From: Vitellaria paradoxa | Taxonomy: Eukaryota; Streptophyta; Magnoliopsida; Ericales; Sapotaceae | Length of the DNA: 64,000 nt | Direction of reading: 5' to 3' | Assembly (NCBI GenBank): GCA_019916065.1 | Contig: CM034241.1 | Location: 62,001 to 126,000, forward strand | Shown here: piece by piece, positions 36,301-47,340 of the stretch | How the letters are laid out: each line of letters opens with the position of its first letter | How positions within the stretch are numbered: the stretch's first letter is position 1 | Translations under genes and position numbers: made by a program | The notes under the pieces: model-generated | What the model was told of the DNA's origin: nothing | What the model saw: only the letters and a program-made list of their open reading frames with translations | Databases searched by the model: none

Positions 36301-36978
36301 AATCGAGCTTGTTTACGAATATTTACGAGAGATTGTTTGTGATCATGTAAACAAGCCTATTCACAAAAAATAAATAAATTGTTTGTGAGTTTTATCGGAT
36401 CAAATTTACCTTGTTTGAGCGTATCTCTTTTACTTATTGAATTTAAAAAAAAATTCATTTGAGTTTATTTATTTTATCAAATGAACATTAACGATTTTTG
36501 TCACAAGCAGTTTCTCAAATGTTTGGTTTGTTTGTCGTCTTACAAAACACCCAATCGCTCCTACAGCATAAAAGTTGTGTTTGGATCAAAGATTTGTAAG
36601 ATAGAAAAAAAAAAAAAAAAAGATAAAAATTCAAAATTCCTTCTTTTCTTTGGATTGTTACAATAATAGAAAGTCAAAGACATAAAATTAAAAAAATTAA
36701 ATTAATTAATTTAAAATATTAACATTTTTGAAGATTTTTATTTATATTTTGCATCCATTCAAACAAATATATGTATATATATAAATATATAATTTATCTT
36801 TCTTTCCCTTTTTTATTTTTTCCTTTCTTTTTATTTTTCCTTACTAAATCAGTCCCTCATCCAAACACAGCGAACTAGTTTCATCCAGCAGTCTAGCCTA
36901 AGCAATGGAACAGCAATACATCATCCCCAATTAAAAGATACATTCAAACACGACAGTACTAGAAAATTTTGATTTTCT
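33399..36978. other. unassigned intergenic DNA, no gene recognised
   Basis: 33480-34340 is more GC-rich, with repeated CCCACGTGYGGACC and CCACRTG blocks, and may be an unrecognised LTR. The open frame at 34062-34337 is low-complexity at its end and resembles nothing known. 35070-35200 is a CT-rich tract that accounts for the Phe/Ser/Leu-rich frame there. A short direct repeat lies at 36074-36465. Confidence 0.5.
36074..36465. repeat. direct repeat pair of about 65 bp
   Basis: AAATTTACCCTTGCTTGAGC...CTTTTACTTATTGAATTTAAAA at 36074-36140 is repeated at 36402-36465 with small changes. Between them are several CGAGCTTG/GTTTACGAA motifs. It may be the edge of an old transposon. Confidence 0.6.
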
Positions 36979-37279
36979 TTATGACGCTGTAATTGGAGTA
37001 GCAGAGAAGAACCAAAGAATGAGAGCACAGAAGCAGAACAAGGGGGATAAGGTGAATAAAGATGGCACTCTCCCCAGTTGACTTCAGCTGCTGTTGCTGC
37101 TGTGCTATTTCCTTCTTGGTCATGATGTCATTAGAAATCATCATCGTCAGATGGTCTGAAGATTTCAGCAGTGGAGACGAAGAATAGGAAGAGCCCTGCA
37201 GCTTTGAAGCCGGTGGCAGATTTACTGAAAACTGATCATCTGAGACGACGACTCGAGTCGTGTTCGATGTTCTGTACAT
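36979..37279 (-). CDS. small plant membrane protein of unknown function, frameshifted
   Basis: ATG at 37279 opens MYRTSNTTRVVVSDDQ, a start shared by a family of short, uncharacterised plant proteins that end in a single hydrophobic anchor. Then come a Ser-rich region, KKEIAQQQQQL and the hydrophobic segment FIHLIPLVLLL. As written the frame continues off-family to a stop at 36959. A shift of one base within GTTCTGCTTCTG restores the expected CALILWFFS-type anchor and a stop at 36981-36979, giving a protein of about 100 residues. Probably inserted in an internal membrane by its C-terminal segment. Function unknown. The indel could be real or a sequence error. Confidence 0.6.
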
Positions 37280-39435
37280 TCTTTAATTTTACAGAGTATG
37301 TACAAGTAGAAGAAGATCAGAAATAATTAATTATTAACGGAAGCAGAGAGGAGAGGACAAGAATGAAACACCATTGATGGTTCATTATCGAGATTTACAT
37401 ATATAGATATAAAGGGTGTAATGGCTGATCGTAACCTGAAGTCAAGGAGAGAGCATATGGGTTTGGATCCATGGAGATTTGACTTTGAAACGTCTAACAA
37501 AGAAGCAGCTTCCACGGCAATTAAAGGATGCTTGCATGCACATGTGATTTATATTCTTAAACAGGCATTGGGAACATCTACCAATACCAAGAATGCATTG
37601 ATATAATCATACCGTGCTGTAATTTTTAGCATTATATATATATATATATATGATTATAATGGAACATTATGTGTACCCCTTTCCATTCCTCGACCCCGGG
37701 GGAGGGGGATTTTTTTCTCTTGAGAGATTACCCGAATTCCCAACTAAGGTCCTATTTATTTATTTATTTATTATTTTATAATAATAATAATTTAAAATTT
37801 TTATTAATATATTATTTCCATTGAATGATTTCAAGACCTAAATTTTGTTTGATAATTAAATTGTACTTATAATAGGGGAGAAGAATACAAAAAAACCTCT
37901 CTTGTTTAAATTGTGATGGAAGAATTACAATAATTAAATAAAAAAAGGTAAATTATGTCTACCTCTTCGAACATTTGAATAATTATATTTAGGACCCACA
38001 ATATTTAAAAGTTATACTTACTTTCCTTATTTTGAAATGTTATAAACATTTATCTCATTCCGATAAAATCAACCGTTAAATTACTCATGGAATAAAGTGA
38101 ACCGTCCGTTGTAATGTTCATTATTAAATAATTACTCTAGCCACATAATGAATGAAAGGCTATCCATCCACAAGTGAGTGAAAATTGCCAAAACTGTTAG
38201 AAATTGTGGAAATTGCCTAAAAATAAGCTTGCAAGAGAATAATTATACTAAATTGTAAAATAAATGGAGAATAGTTGAAAATTACCAAAATTGGAAGAAT
38301 TTAGTCGAACAATGAAAGTTTTTTAAATTTTCTCTTAACTACGATTCAATGGTACATGGAAAGTATAAGGAATATATTAGAGTTTGATGGTATGAATTCA
38401 TTATGTATTAGATGATATTATTTCGTACATATCCCTAGCATTTCTCACTTGTAAGCCTTAAACAACCCATGACATGAAATTTCTGAAATTTATATTTAAA
38501 TTGTTTGTTTCATGATATGTAGTGTGTGGTAATACATTTCAATTAATGTTTTAAGGAATAATTTCTATCATAACATGCGATTAGCACATATTATTACACA
38601 TTTATACACCTTTTATAAAGGCTAATTGCATATAAATTCATTTGATGTTCGATTTAACATAGAAATCTCATATATTGACGAGGGACATTTGGAGGCCTAA
38701 ACAACCCATGAAATGCAAGTGAAACAGTACTGAATAATTTGACGGAAAGAGTGCAAGAAATGGAGCATGGAGGCCTTCTGGGCATTTTATCGAACATACG
38801 ACGTGCACTCTAAGAATTAGCCTTGCAGCTCTTTTCAAGCAGTACCAAGGCCAAGACAAAGCATAGAAAGGCCATCACCAACACTCAAGATTGCACCAAG
38901 CATCGTTTGGAAGATTTATTAACCAAATTATATAGTGGATGATTTTTGAAACTCTATTACAGAACTCGAGATTTTTTCCTGACAGTTTTAAGGTTTTCTC
39001 GTTAATTCCTTATTAATTGTCTATTATTTTTTTACACTTGTGATTAATTATTTGATTATTTGAAATTGATCGAAATCACTAGCAGGAACACAGTGAAGGA
39101 TTTGGTCATTGGACATCAGGATATGTGTGTGTGTACACGAATAGGTGTTGAAAAGCTATTTCATTAATAAAAACTAACTGCAAATAGTAAAACATCGCAA
39201 GGATAACTTAGTCTGTGTATCTAATAGACTACTAATGTTACATATAATGTCAAAATAACGGAAGAAGGAGTAAAAACATTATATATGTTACACTAATTTC
39301 TTTGGTTTTTCAATAACTAAACTGAAAGGTATACTAGGCTTGGTGCTTGCATATATTTGATTAACTAAAAAGACAATCATTCATACCGTGTCTTTTATAT
39401 ACAGAGACATCATTTATACTGTGTCTTTTATATAC

Positions 39436-39584
39436 GGGTTTGTTTGGAATAATAAAACTTTGAAAAATAGTGAAAATACTAAAAAATTTTAAGAATTATT
39501 CACTTTTATCCCACAACACAAATTACGAATTCACAACTTATTATTTATCATTTTATTTCACTTTTTATCATTTCAAACACACCC
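39436..39584. mobile_element. MITE-like element, about 149 bp
   Basis: GGGTTTGTTTGGAAT at the left and TTTCAAACACACCC at the right are imperfect inverted repeats. The interior (TACGAATTCACAA, TTTTTATCATTTC) matches 40767-40912, so both belong to one family. Confidence 0.55.
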
Positions 39585-40064
39585 ACAATTAAAATAACTT
39601 AATTAATCTTTTATCTAAGACCCATTCTAAATTCGTCAAACGGCTTGTCCTCAACTGCTTTAATTTAGTAAATTTTTTAGATCTATTTGACCTTGTCCAA
39701 TGCTGCCTAGCTCCATCTCTGTTTGATTCCAAATTAATCACATATATTGTAAGGCCAAAAAATATCTCTCCGATCATAATTGTGCATCCCCGACCACAAT
39801 GTTACTCCCTAACTAGAGAGGGTATAATCTAGTTAGATTTGAACTATTTAGTCTGAAAGTTAAGATATAATTATTTCACTTACTTACACTTAAGTGTTGG
39901 AAGACCGGATTTACAAGATATATACACAAAAGTCCATTTTTGCAGTCCCAAGTCTTACATCACAAAGCATTTAAATCACTGCCGTGTAGTCAAATCAACA
40001 TAAAGCTTATCAGATTCTCTCTATAAAGGAGTCCTTCAGCTCTCTCTCTTTCCTTCTCTCTTCT

Positions 40065-40099
<35 letters not shown>

Positions 40100-40766
40100 C
40101 TCTCCTCTCTATCTCTCTATCTCTTTTGTATATTTGAGCTTATTGTTATATTGGCTACTAACTTAAGCATCAGAGAGTATTTTGTCGGGGATCAACTCCG
40201 ACTACTTTATATTACTATTTTCTTACATGCAGGTTGTTGCCGAGAGAAGGTCTACAGGAACAAGAGAGAAAGAGGATCTACAGAGAAAGAGGGTCAAAAA
40301 TTTTCCCGAACATATATATATATATATATATATATGGAATACTTTGTCTTGGCTTCAATCAGCAGTGAATTATTTAATCTTCCGAACTTTGAATCATCAT
40401 AAATACATGCCAATAATCTCATCATAAGATCATGGGATAATAAGTATAAAAATTTGTCAGTATCATAGAGAAGGAACCAAAATTTAATTACAGTATCAGT
40501 CACTGCCACTGAAATAAAAGAAATATAGAGATGAATGAATCCAACCAACACACACTTAACCCCCGCAGAGGTTGATTAGTCAGAGAGTCATTTGACTTGG
40601 TTTTTACATGTATTTTCTAATGCCCGCGTCAGTCAGGTCCCTCAGATTATAACCTATTGAAGTCAAAAGGGGGTTATTACTTCGGAATTATGCATGATAG
40701 GGATTTTTCTATTTATTTATTTATTTTGGGGAGAGTGGTTACTTATATATATATATATATATACAT

Positions 40767-40912
40767 GCCCCGTTTGGTTTATTATAATTCTCTAAAAATC
40801 TTTAAAATTTTCTGTAAATCTCTAAAAATTATTTATTTTATTTTAGTGTACGAATTACGAACCCACAATTTATCTCACCTTATCTCATTTTTTATCGCTC
40901 CAAACATACCCA
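40767..40912. mobile_element. MITE-like element, about 146 bp, same family as 39436
   Basis: GCCCCGTTTGGTTTA and CTCCAAACATACCC form the ends. The interior ACGAATTACGAACCCACAA and TTTTTTATCGC resembles the previous copy. Confidence 0.55.
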
Positions 40913-41294
40913 TAAATTCACAAGTAAATTAACCAAGTGCTAGCTTATTATTGAAGCATGAAAATTTGATTTAGCTTGGAGAATTTTTGGTCTTTATTTT
41001 CTTTCTTGTGGGAAATTTAAAATCAACCACTGACTATATTAAACAGATTAGGTGAACCCATTTCAACCATCAATGTAAACAAAACGGTGATGTATGTACT
41101 CCAGCAATTGGCCAATGCGAAGACGATTATTAGTCTTCCCCGAAACATTAAATATCCCCAATGAAGGTGACATTTGTTTCCAGGAAAATTACACAATGAA
41201 TGTTTAACTTTTGTAACTTTGTTCGCAACTTGAACCTCTCGCAGAAGAATGAAATTGAAAACTTCACTCTTCTCTTCGTACTTTGAAACGTTTG

Positions 41295-42633
41295 ATGGAG
41301 GACAAGAAAGCGAACTTAATTGCAGGTTCACTCATCGTCGCCCTCGTCATCGTCACAATTGTTACTCGCGTTTGTCTCGGACTCTCCAAGACTTTCTACC
41401 TCATAACCGGAGCTAATGCTGCCGCAATTCTTGCTATCCTAGCATTTGTTCTGATCAGACTCCGATTCAATCGACGAAGAAGACTTCTAGAGACTCGGCT
41501 AGTTTCAGAAGGCCGAGAGCTCCGAATCGAGTACAGTTTCCTCAGGAAAGTAGCCGGAGTTCCGACAAAGTTCAGGTACAGAGAATTAGAAGAGGCGACC
41601 GACGGTTTCCAGTCAGTTGTCGGAAAAGGCGCGTCCGGTTCCGTTTTCAAAGGAATTCTCAACGACGGCACCTCCGTGGCCGTGAAAAGGATCGAAGGAG
41701 AAGAGCGCGGAGAGAAGGAATTCAGATCGGAAGTCGCGGCCATTGCCAGCGTTCAACACGTGAACCTTGTTCGCCTCCTGGGCTACTGCTGCGTGCCCAC
41801 GGGTCCTAGGTTTCTTGTTTACGACTTCATCCCAAATGGCTCGTTGGACAAATGGATTTTCCCTCAGATCAGCAGTAGTGGAACATCAATCCGAGGTTGC
41901 CTCTCGTGGGACTTGAGGTTCAGAGTCGCGATCGATGTAGCGAAGGCGCTGTCTTACCTCCACCACGATTGTCGTTCGAGGATCTTACACCTCGATGTGA
42001 AGCCGGAAAACATTCTTCTGGACGAGAATTATCGCGCCGTTGTCTCGGATTTCGGGCTCGCGAGGCTGATGGGGAGGGACGAGAGCAGAGTGGTGACCCA
42101 ATCCGGGGGACTAAAGGGTACTTGGCCCCGGAATGGCTCTTGGAACACGGAGTTTCCGAAAAATCCGACATATACAGCTACGGAATGGTACTTTTAGAGA
42201 TCATCGGAGGTCGGAGAAACGTCTGTTGTGGTTCAGGATCGCGACGAGAAGTCTAAGAGGAAGTTCGAGTATTTTCCGAAGATTGTGAGTGAGAAATTGA
42301 GACAAGGGAGAGTTATGGAAGTGGTTGATGAGAGACTAATTGGAAGAGGGAGAGTCGATGAGAGGGAGGTTAGTAGATTGGTTTTTGTTGCACTGTGGTG
42401 CATACAAGAGAAGGCCAGGCGTAGGCCGAGCATGGCGGATGTGGTTGAAATGCTTGAAGGGCGGGTGATCGTGAAGGAACCGCCGGAGACTGAGATGATC
42501 ATCGTTGATCTTCTGGCAATCGACGATGAGTCAAACGCAAGCCATTGTGGGAGGGCCAGAATGACTAGAATTAATGGTAATGTGCTTCCACATCGGTGTC
42601 TTCGTTGCAATGTCAGTTCTGTCGGGCCGGTAG
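41295..42633 (+). CDS. receptor-like protein kinase, At5g20050-type, frameshifted
   Basis: Start chosen at ATG 41295 ([11 protein letters not shown]), the family start. Two hydrophobic segments (about residues 7-23 and 29-50) anchor it in the membrane with no large ectodomain. A juxtamembrane [20 protein letters not shown] leads into a Ser/Thr kinase: P-loop [12 protein letters not shown] (about 108), Lys in VAVKR (about 130), HLDVKPEN (about 231, lacking Arg before Asp, so non-RD) and SDFGLARL (about 251). Single exon, as expected for this family as I recall it. A one-base loss near 42105 breaks the frame just before the [10 protein letters not shown] segment. A one-base gain near 42219 returns it to the original frame for [13 protein letters not shown] and [16 protein letters not shown] third shift near 42550 may explain the end, since MSVLSGR and a stop at 42631 lie in another frame; otherwise the frame runs to 42770. 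Confidence 0.8.
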
Positions 42634-42779
42634 TTGTGGGAATCATTCGGGTTGATTTCTTCACTTATTTGACAGACTTGGGCAATTTGGAAAGTCTTTT
42701 TTTTTTTTATTGTTTCTGGAAGGCTGAATTAAATGAATTAATCTTTTGTTTTGGCAATTTTGTGCTTTGAATGTAGAAA

Positions 42780-43094
42780 AGAAACCAAGATAAGAAAAGT
42801 TTTGGATGAGTTATGTGCATTGTTATACTTCACTAATCAAAGTTATGAATTGATGAAGGGTAAATATATAGAATTTTTCACCCGGATAACGATTCTCTCA
42901 AAATAGGATGTGAGGATATGTTTCTTAGACGATAAGCCCTGACAGTAGAACTCTTAACCATTTCTAAAAAATTCATAAAAAGAACTTTGTAAAATGCCTC
43001 AATGGCCAATTCTCACATGCATACGTAAGGATTCAATAAGTCTAATCGGTATTTCTTCCCTTAGAACTGTACTAGTTGAGAGCTACTCATATCT
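42780..43094. other. 3' flank of the kinase gene, no further gene
   Basis: AT-rich sequence without recognisable features. It may hold the kinase 3' untranslated region, though I could not place a polyadenylation site. Confidence 0.4.
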
Positions 43095-43528
43095 TAGGGA
43101 TGTCAAAAATATTCATATCCGGTGGATACCCGTTGCACCTGCTCTATTCGTGAGGGTATAGAAATACTAATAACAGATACGGGGACGGGTACGAAGATTT
43201 TAACATGTTCTCCGAATGGATACGGAGACTAGGATGGATATGACGATCTCCACCCTACTCGTACCCGTTTAAAATTTATTTATTAATTTATATATATTTA
43301 AATATTTATTCAATATATATATAATATTATTTTATTTAATATGTATAATTTTATTAAATTTTAATATTTATTATATATAATATATAATTTATAGTTCTAT
43401 TATGTTTAGCGGCTGAGTAAACGGGGATGGGGGATGAGGATTGGTATGGAAAAAATTTCATCTCCCAAACGGGGATGGGAATGGGGACAGGGATAAGGAA
43501 GGACATACCCGCTCCATTGACATCTCTA
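43095..43528. mobile_element. hAT-like MITE with GGGGATGGG interior
   Basis: Left end TAGGGATGTCAAA and right end TTGACATCTCTA are an imperfect inverted repeat. The interior is rich in GGATACGG/ACGGGTACG and GGGGATGGGAATGGGGAC, typical of a common plant short transposon. A target duplication of 8 bp is not clear. The minus-strand open frame here (MFPNEVIDV...) is a by-product of the element. Confidence 0.65.
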
Positions 43529-44994
43529 CATACATCTATTACTTCGTTTGGAAACATTTTCTCTTAAAATTAATTTAATTTTAAAATAAGAATTAATTTG
43601 ATAAATAAAATTTATATTTGGAACACATTTTGAATTTAAGAATTCAGTTAATTGATTTAACATAATATCAAATTTGACTATGTTAATAAAAAAATAAAAA
43701 ATACGATAAATAATATATGTGGATAAATTTGCCCACTTTCTTAAATGATTTAAGAAAATAATAGATTGTTATTAAATTCTTTTTTTTGGATTGGATTTAA
43801 ATGATGTAGAAATCTTAAAATTTAAGTTATAATAAAATCAAATTCAACTTATAAAATTTTATTTTAATTTCAAATATAAAATTGGTGAAAATATCATCAA
43901 ATCCACCATTTCAACCTAAGTCTATCATCAGTTTTTTTTGGTATTCCATTTTAATTTATCTACCATGTCTAACAAAGTAAGATCCCTCGCATATCTATCA
44001 TGGTATAAAGCTTAAATTAACTAATTCAAAATGAATGATTTCATTAGTAGACTTATGGAATCATTTCAGTGCAACCTTGGATACAACCACGACAGCAGGA
44101 GAAACAAATTCGACCACATTGATCAATTTCAAACACTCAAAACTTTTCAGAATAGTACTTGCATTTCATTAACCAAACCATATAATCTCAAATATATTTT
44201 TATTTTTTATTTTTATGTTTTAATAAACTCATCAAATTGAAGCATTCAAAATTGAAGCTCTTTGACTTTCTATGAATCAATCGAATGGTCCCTTTCCTTC
44301 TCATTAATTTGTGATGCTGCAAGATTCAGCGAGTTTGATATCCACCAACTATCACAAATAGCTAGCTAGGGTTGGCGAGTCATTTTCCTAACTATAACTG
44401 GCTGTCCTTAATTAGTTTTCCATTAAATTGCTAATCAGATAATAGTCAACAAAGGCATTTAGTTTCTGACGAGTTCTGATATACGTATGTTGTACACGTT
44501 GTACGACAAAGTCTCGTAATAGTTATTTTGGCTTTTCATTTATTTTAAATATGTTATTAGATATGGTATGACTAACTAATTAAGATATTAATTAATAAAA
44601 TGACATAACTAAATATGTTAGACAATTGAAGAGACCTAATTTAATGCACGGTGTGAAGTGTTTGTGTAACAGGACGAAGTTCTTGGGAGCCCAGAGGTAG
44701 TAATCGCCACGGAGCTCTGGTATTCTACTTACGAGTATGTGTTATATTTTATTAAGAATAAATACTCTATTAATAATGCCCCCTTTCACAAGCAAGAAGT
44801 CCCAACTAACTTAACCTAGCTTTCATGATAGGATCCACATAAAAAATTTAAAAAAATACAAAAAATTACTTTTATTTTTTTTTCTTCAAATACAGTCACA
44901 AATCTCTCTCTTCTCTTCACCCTGAGATTTCTCTCTTTCATACCATCATTCCTTTTTCACATTCTCCTTTATACACTTCATCCCTCCTTCATTT
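43529..44994. other. AT-rich intergenic DNA, no gene
   Basis: 43545-43900 is very AT-rich with TTAATTTAATTT palindromic stretches. The open frame at 44031-44240 shows no motif. 44860-44990 is pyrimidine-rich. I see nothing else. Confidence 0.5.
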
Positions 44995-46150
44995 TGTCAC
45001 GCCTGGGTTTCACAACACGAGCATGTGAACAAAAGAACACAAATATAGCATTAAAAACTTTTTTCTGTCCCACATCAGAGCCATACTATACACTATGAAG
45101 CAATGTAAAGGAAAATAATAAAATTCATACTTTAAATTTAAATAAATCCTTAGTCAAACCAATTAGGCAACAAAGCTCAAAAAAAAAAAAAAAAAAAAAC
45201 TAAGCTCAAATGTTCTCCACAAAATTTAAATAAATCAACAATTCATCTTCACCTCACAAACAAGATTTATTACAATCCACTAAAATAATTCTCTAAAAAG
45301 TTTCTAATGTAATTAAATAAATAAAAATAAATAAATAAACTCTAACTTCCTTTTGAGCAGGTCCAACACATGACTCTAATTCATTACTGCACCACAAGCT
45401 GTAAGGGGATGAGCATTAATACCACGTGTGCTCAGAATCCTATAATAATATAAATGCAATATGCTCTAGCATGCTGCTAAGTGAAACATCTTAGCACAAA
45501 TAACAATCTCAAATAAGAACTTAAATTTAATTATAAATTCACATTCTTTACATTTACGCGTATATTAACACCACATAGCACATCAAAGAAAACAATTTAA
45601 TTTTAAGGTACTTTTACTTGGTTGTCTTGTAGAAATAAGACCCAAAAATATATCGTCCTTTGATATGCTTAGTTGTCCCGTAGAATAGAACCCAACCAAT
45701 ATACACCATCCTTCGATGTCTGCTTCCTAGGTCAAAGCCTTAGGAATGTAATAGGCCCCCTTAGGCATCTGCTCGTTCATAGGTTACTAGCCTACTGGAA
45801 TCGATAACCAACCCCACGTGGATTTCAAAACTCTACCCTTGGATACGTATACCTGATTTTTAGTACCCCCAACCCCAAACAAAACACAACATTTAAATTT
45901 TACTTAATAGCTGCATAAATAATTCTTCAAATTTTAATTACTACACATTCACAGAATTTCTAAATAAATTAATGAACAAAGAAATCTCAAAAAGATGCCG
46001 TTCAATCATATCAAAAGAACTTAAATAAAATATATATATATATATATAATTTGTATATCACACGTGGACTATGAAATTAAAAGCAAGTCACTTCCTGGAT
46101 GTTTTTATCACTAAAGGAAAATTACATACATATATATATATATATAAGGT
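44995..46150 (-). repeat. Tekay-type LTR fragment, minus strand
   Basis: The left edge TGTCACGCCTGGGTTTCACAAC is the complement of the LTR end seen at 5723-5744. Reversed blocks match copy 1: the TTGGTTGGGT/CTACGGGACAACC repeat, GCCTAAGGGTGG and CCAGTAGGCTAGTAACCTA. The start of the LTR is missing, since the pararetroviral sequence begins at about 46180. No internal domains adjoin it, so it is a solo or truncated LTR. Confidence 0.75.
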
Positions 46151-46201
46151 GAAAGTTTTACATAAGTTTTATAAATAAAATAAGAATTTAATTTTTCTAT
46201 C

Positions 46202-46917
46202 ATGTCTTTCTTGTCTAGATCTATGTCTAGGGCATCAAGTTCATCCCAAGATAGTAATATAATAAATCAAGAAGAACAAAATATTCAAATCTACAACAAC
46301 CTATATCAAACTGGAAAATCCCAAATGTTCCTATTAAAGAAGTTTATCATATCAAAAAATGGTCTTTTTCTTCTGATTATTCTATCAAAACAGTTGAACA
46401 AACTGTCCCATTTACATCTGAATGTCAATCTATCAAACTCCTTGACTCTAGTATCATTAGAAAACATCAAGAAAAATATTCATACATTCACTTTGGATTA
46501 GTTCAAATAGCTATCTAACCATTAACTAGGAGTGGATTAAATACATCAATCCTATTATGTCTAAGAGATCAAAGACATCGTAAATTTCAAGACTCTTTAC
46601 TAGGAGTTATTGAAACTAGCTTATATAATGGTCCTATATATTTTAACTGCTTTCCAAATTATCCAGTTCTTTACATGATACTGGAATATTAATCTCTTGT
46701 TCTTAAAATACAACATCAGGATATGACATGGAACCTGGAAATATGCCTTTGCCTGTAATCTATAAAATCCATTATAAAACTATGACCAATATCATGGATC
46801 CTTTAGTTAAAACAATTAGCCCTAAAGGGAGAACAATCTTTTTTCAAACACAAAAAGAAAACTCTAATTTAATAGTCTCACAAACATACTCTGGAGTGAT
46901 ATCAATCTCCCAGTAGA
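46202..46917 (+). pseudogene. caulimovirid movement protein relic
   Basis: The start (MSFLSRSMSRASSSSQ) is in one frame and the continuation in others. Family-typical segments include KYSYIHFGLVQIAI, GLNTSILLCLRDQR, DSLLGVIETSL, NGPIYFNC and VIYKIHYKTM. These are conserved in the 30K-type movement proteins of caulimovirids, which let virus move between cells. At least two frameshifts and an in-frame stop after QIAI break it. Not functional. Confidence 0.8.
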
Positions 46918-47340
46918 ATGGGAATAGAAGACCCAAGTACCCGCTCCAAAATAGAGAACAAAAAACTCCAACAAATTGAAGAACTCCCAATGGATCTGTC
47001 AAACTTAAATTTTTATCTACAAAACTCTCTGATTTACAAATTAAAGAAGAAGGAGAAATACCTTTTCAAAACAAAAATTTTAATGAAGCTTATCAACCTC
47101 CTAGATCTTCTTATTCTAGAGAATCTTATCAACCTCCAAGTTCATCCTATCAACCTCCGAGATCTTCTTGTTCCTCTATTCCAACATCAAGCAATTATGA
47201 ACCTCTTAACCTTAATAGAGTTAGAAATAGATCTAACTATACCCCAACCTATTTACACAGATCAAATAAATCAACAAGAAAAAGATGATGAAGATAAATC
47301 TTTTGAACATATGTCCCCAACTCAATCTCAAATGTAAGAT
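46918..47340 (+). pseudogene. caulimovirid linker with YQPPR/S repeats
   Basis: In one frame the segments SYSRESYQPP, SSYQPPRSS and SIPTSSNYEPLNLN are visible, a Tyr/Pro/Ser-rich spacer. Another frame reads through it as a false Leu-rich open frame. Broken near 47286. Confidence 0.55.

Larger units (their letters stand above)
37280..41294. other. intergenic DNA between the two host genes
   Basis: Probably contains the upstream regions of both genes. Besides two MITE-like elements it has AT runs (37630, 40312, 40744), a CT-rich microsatellite (about 40040-40125), and a short duplication of CCGTGTCTTTTATATAC (about 39387 and 39418). The open frames at 37421, 38668, 39589 and 40151 show no family resemblance. 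No gene seen. Confidence 0.5.

Noticed and set aside
41896..42256. Separate small gene in the shifted frame of the kinase
   Set aside because: It is the kinase's own [10 protein letters not shown] region read after a one-base shift.
43354..43557. Minus-strand open frame with PVPIPIPV
   Set aside because: By-product of the hAT-like MITE; seen wherever this element type occurs.
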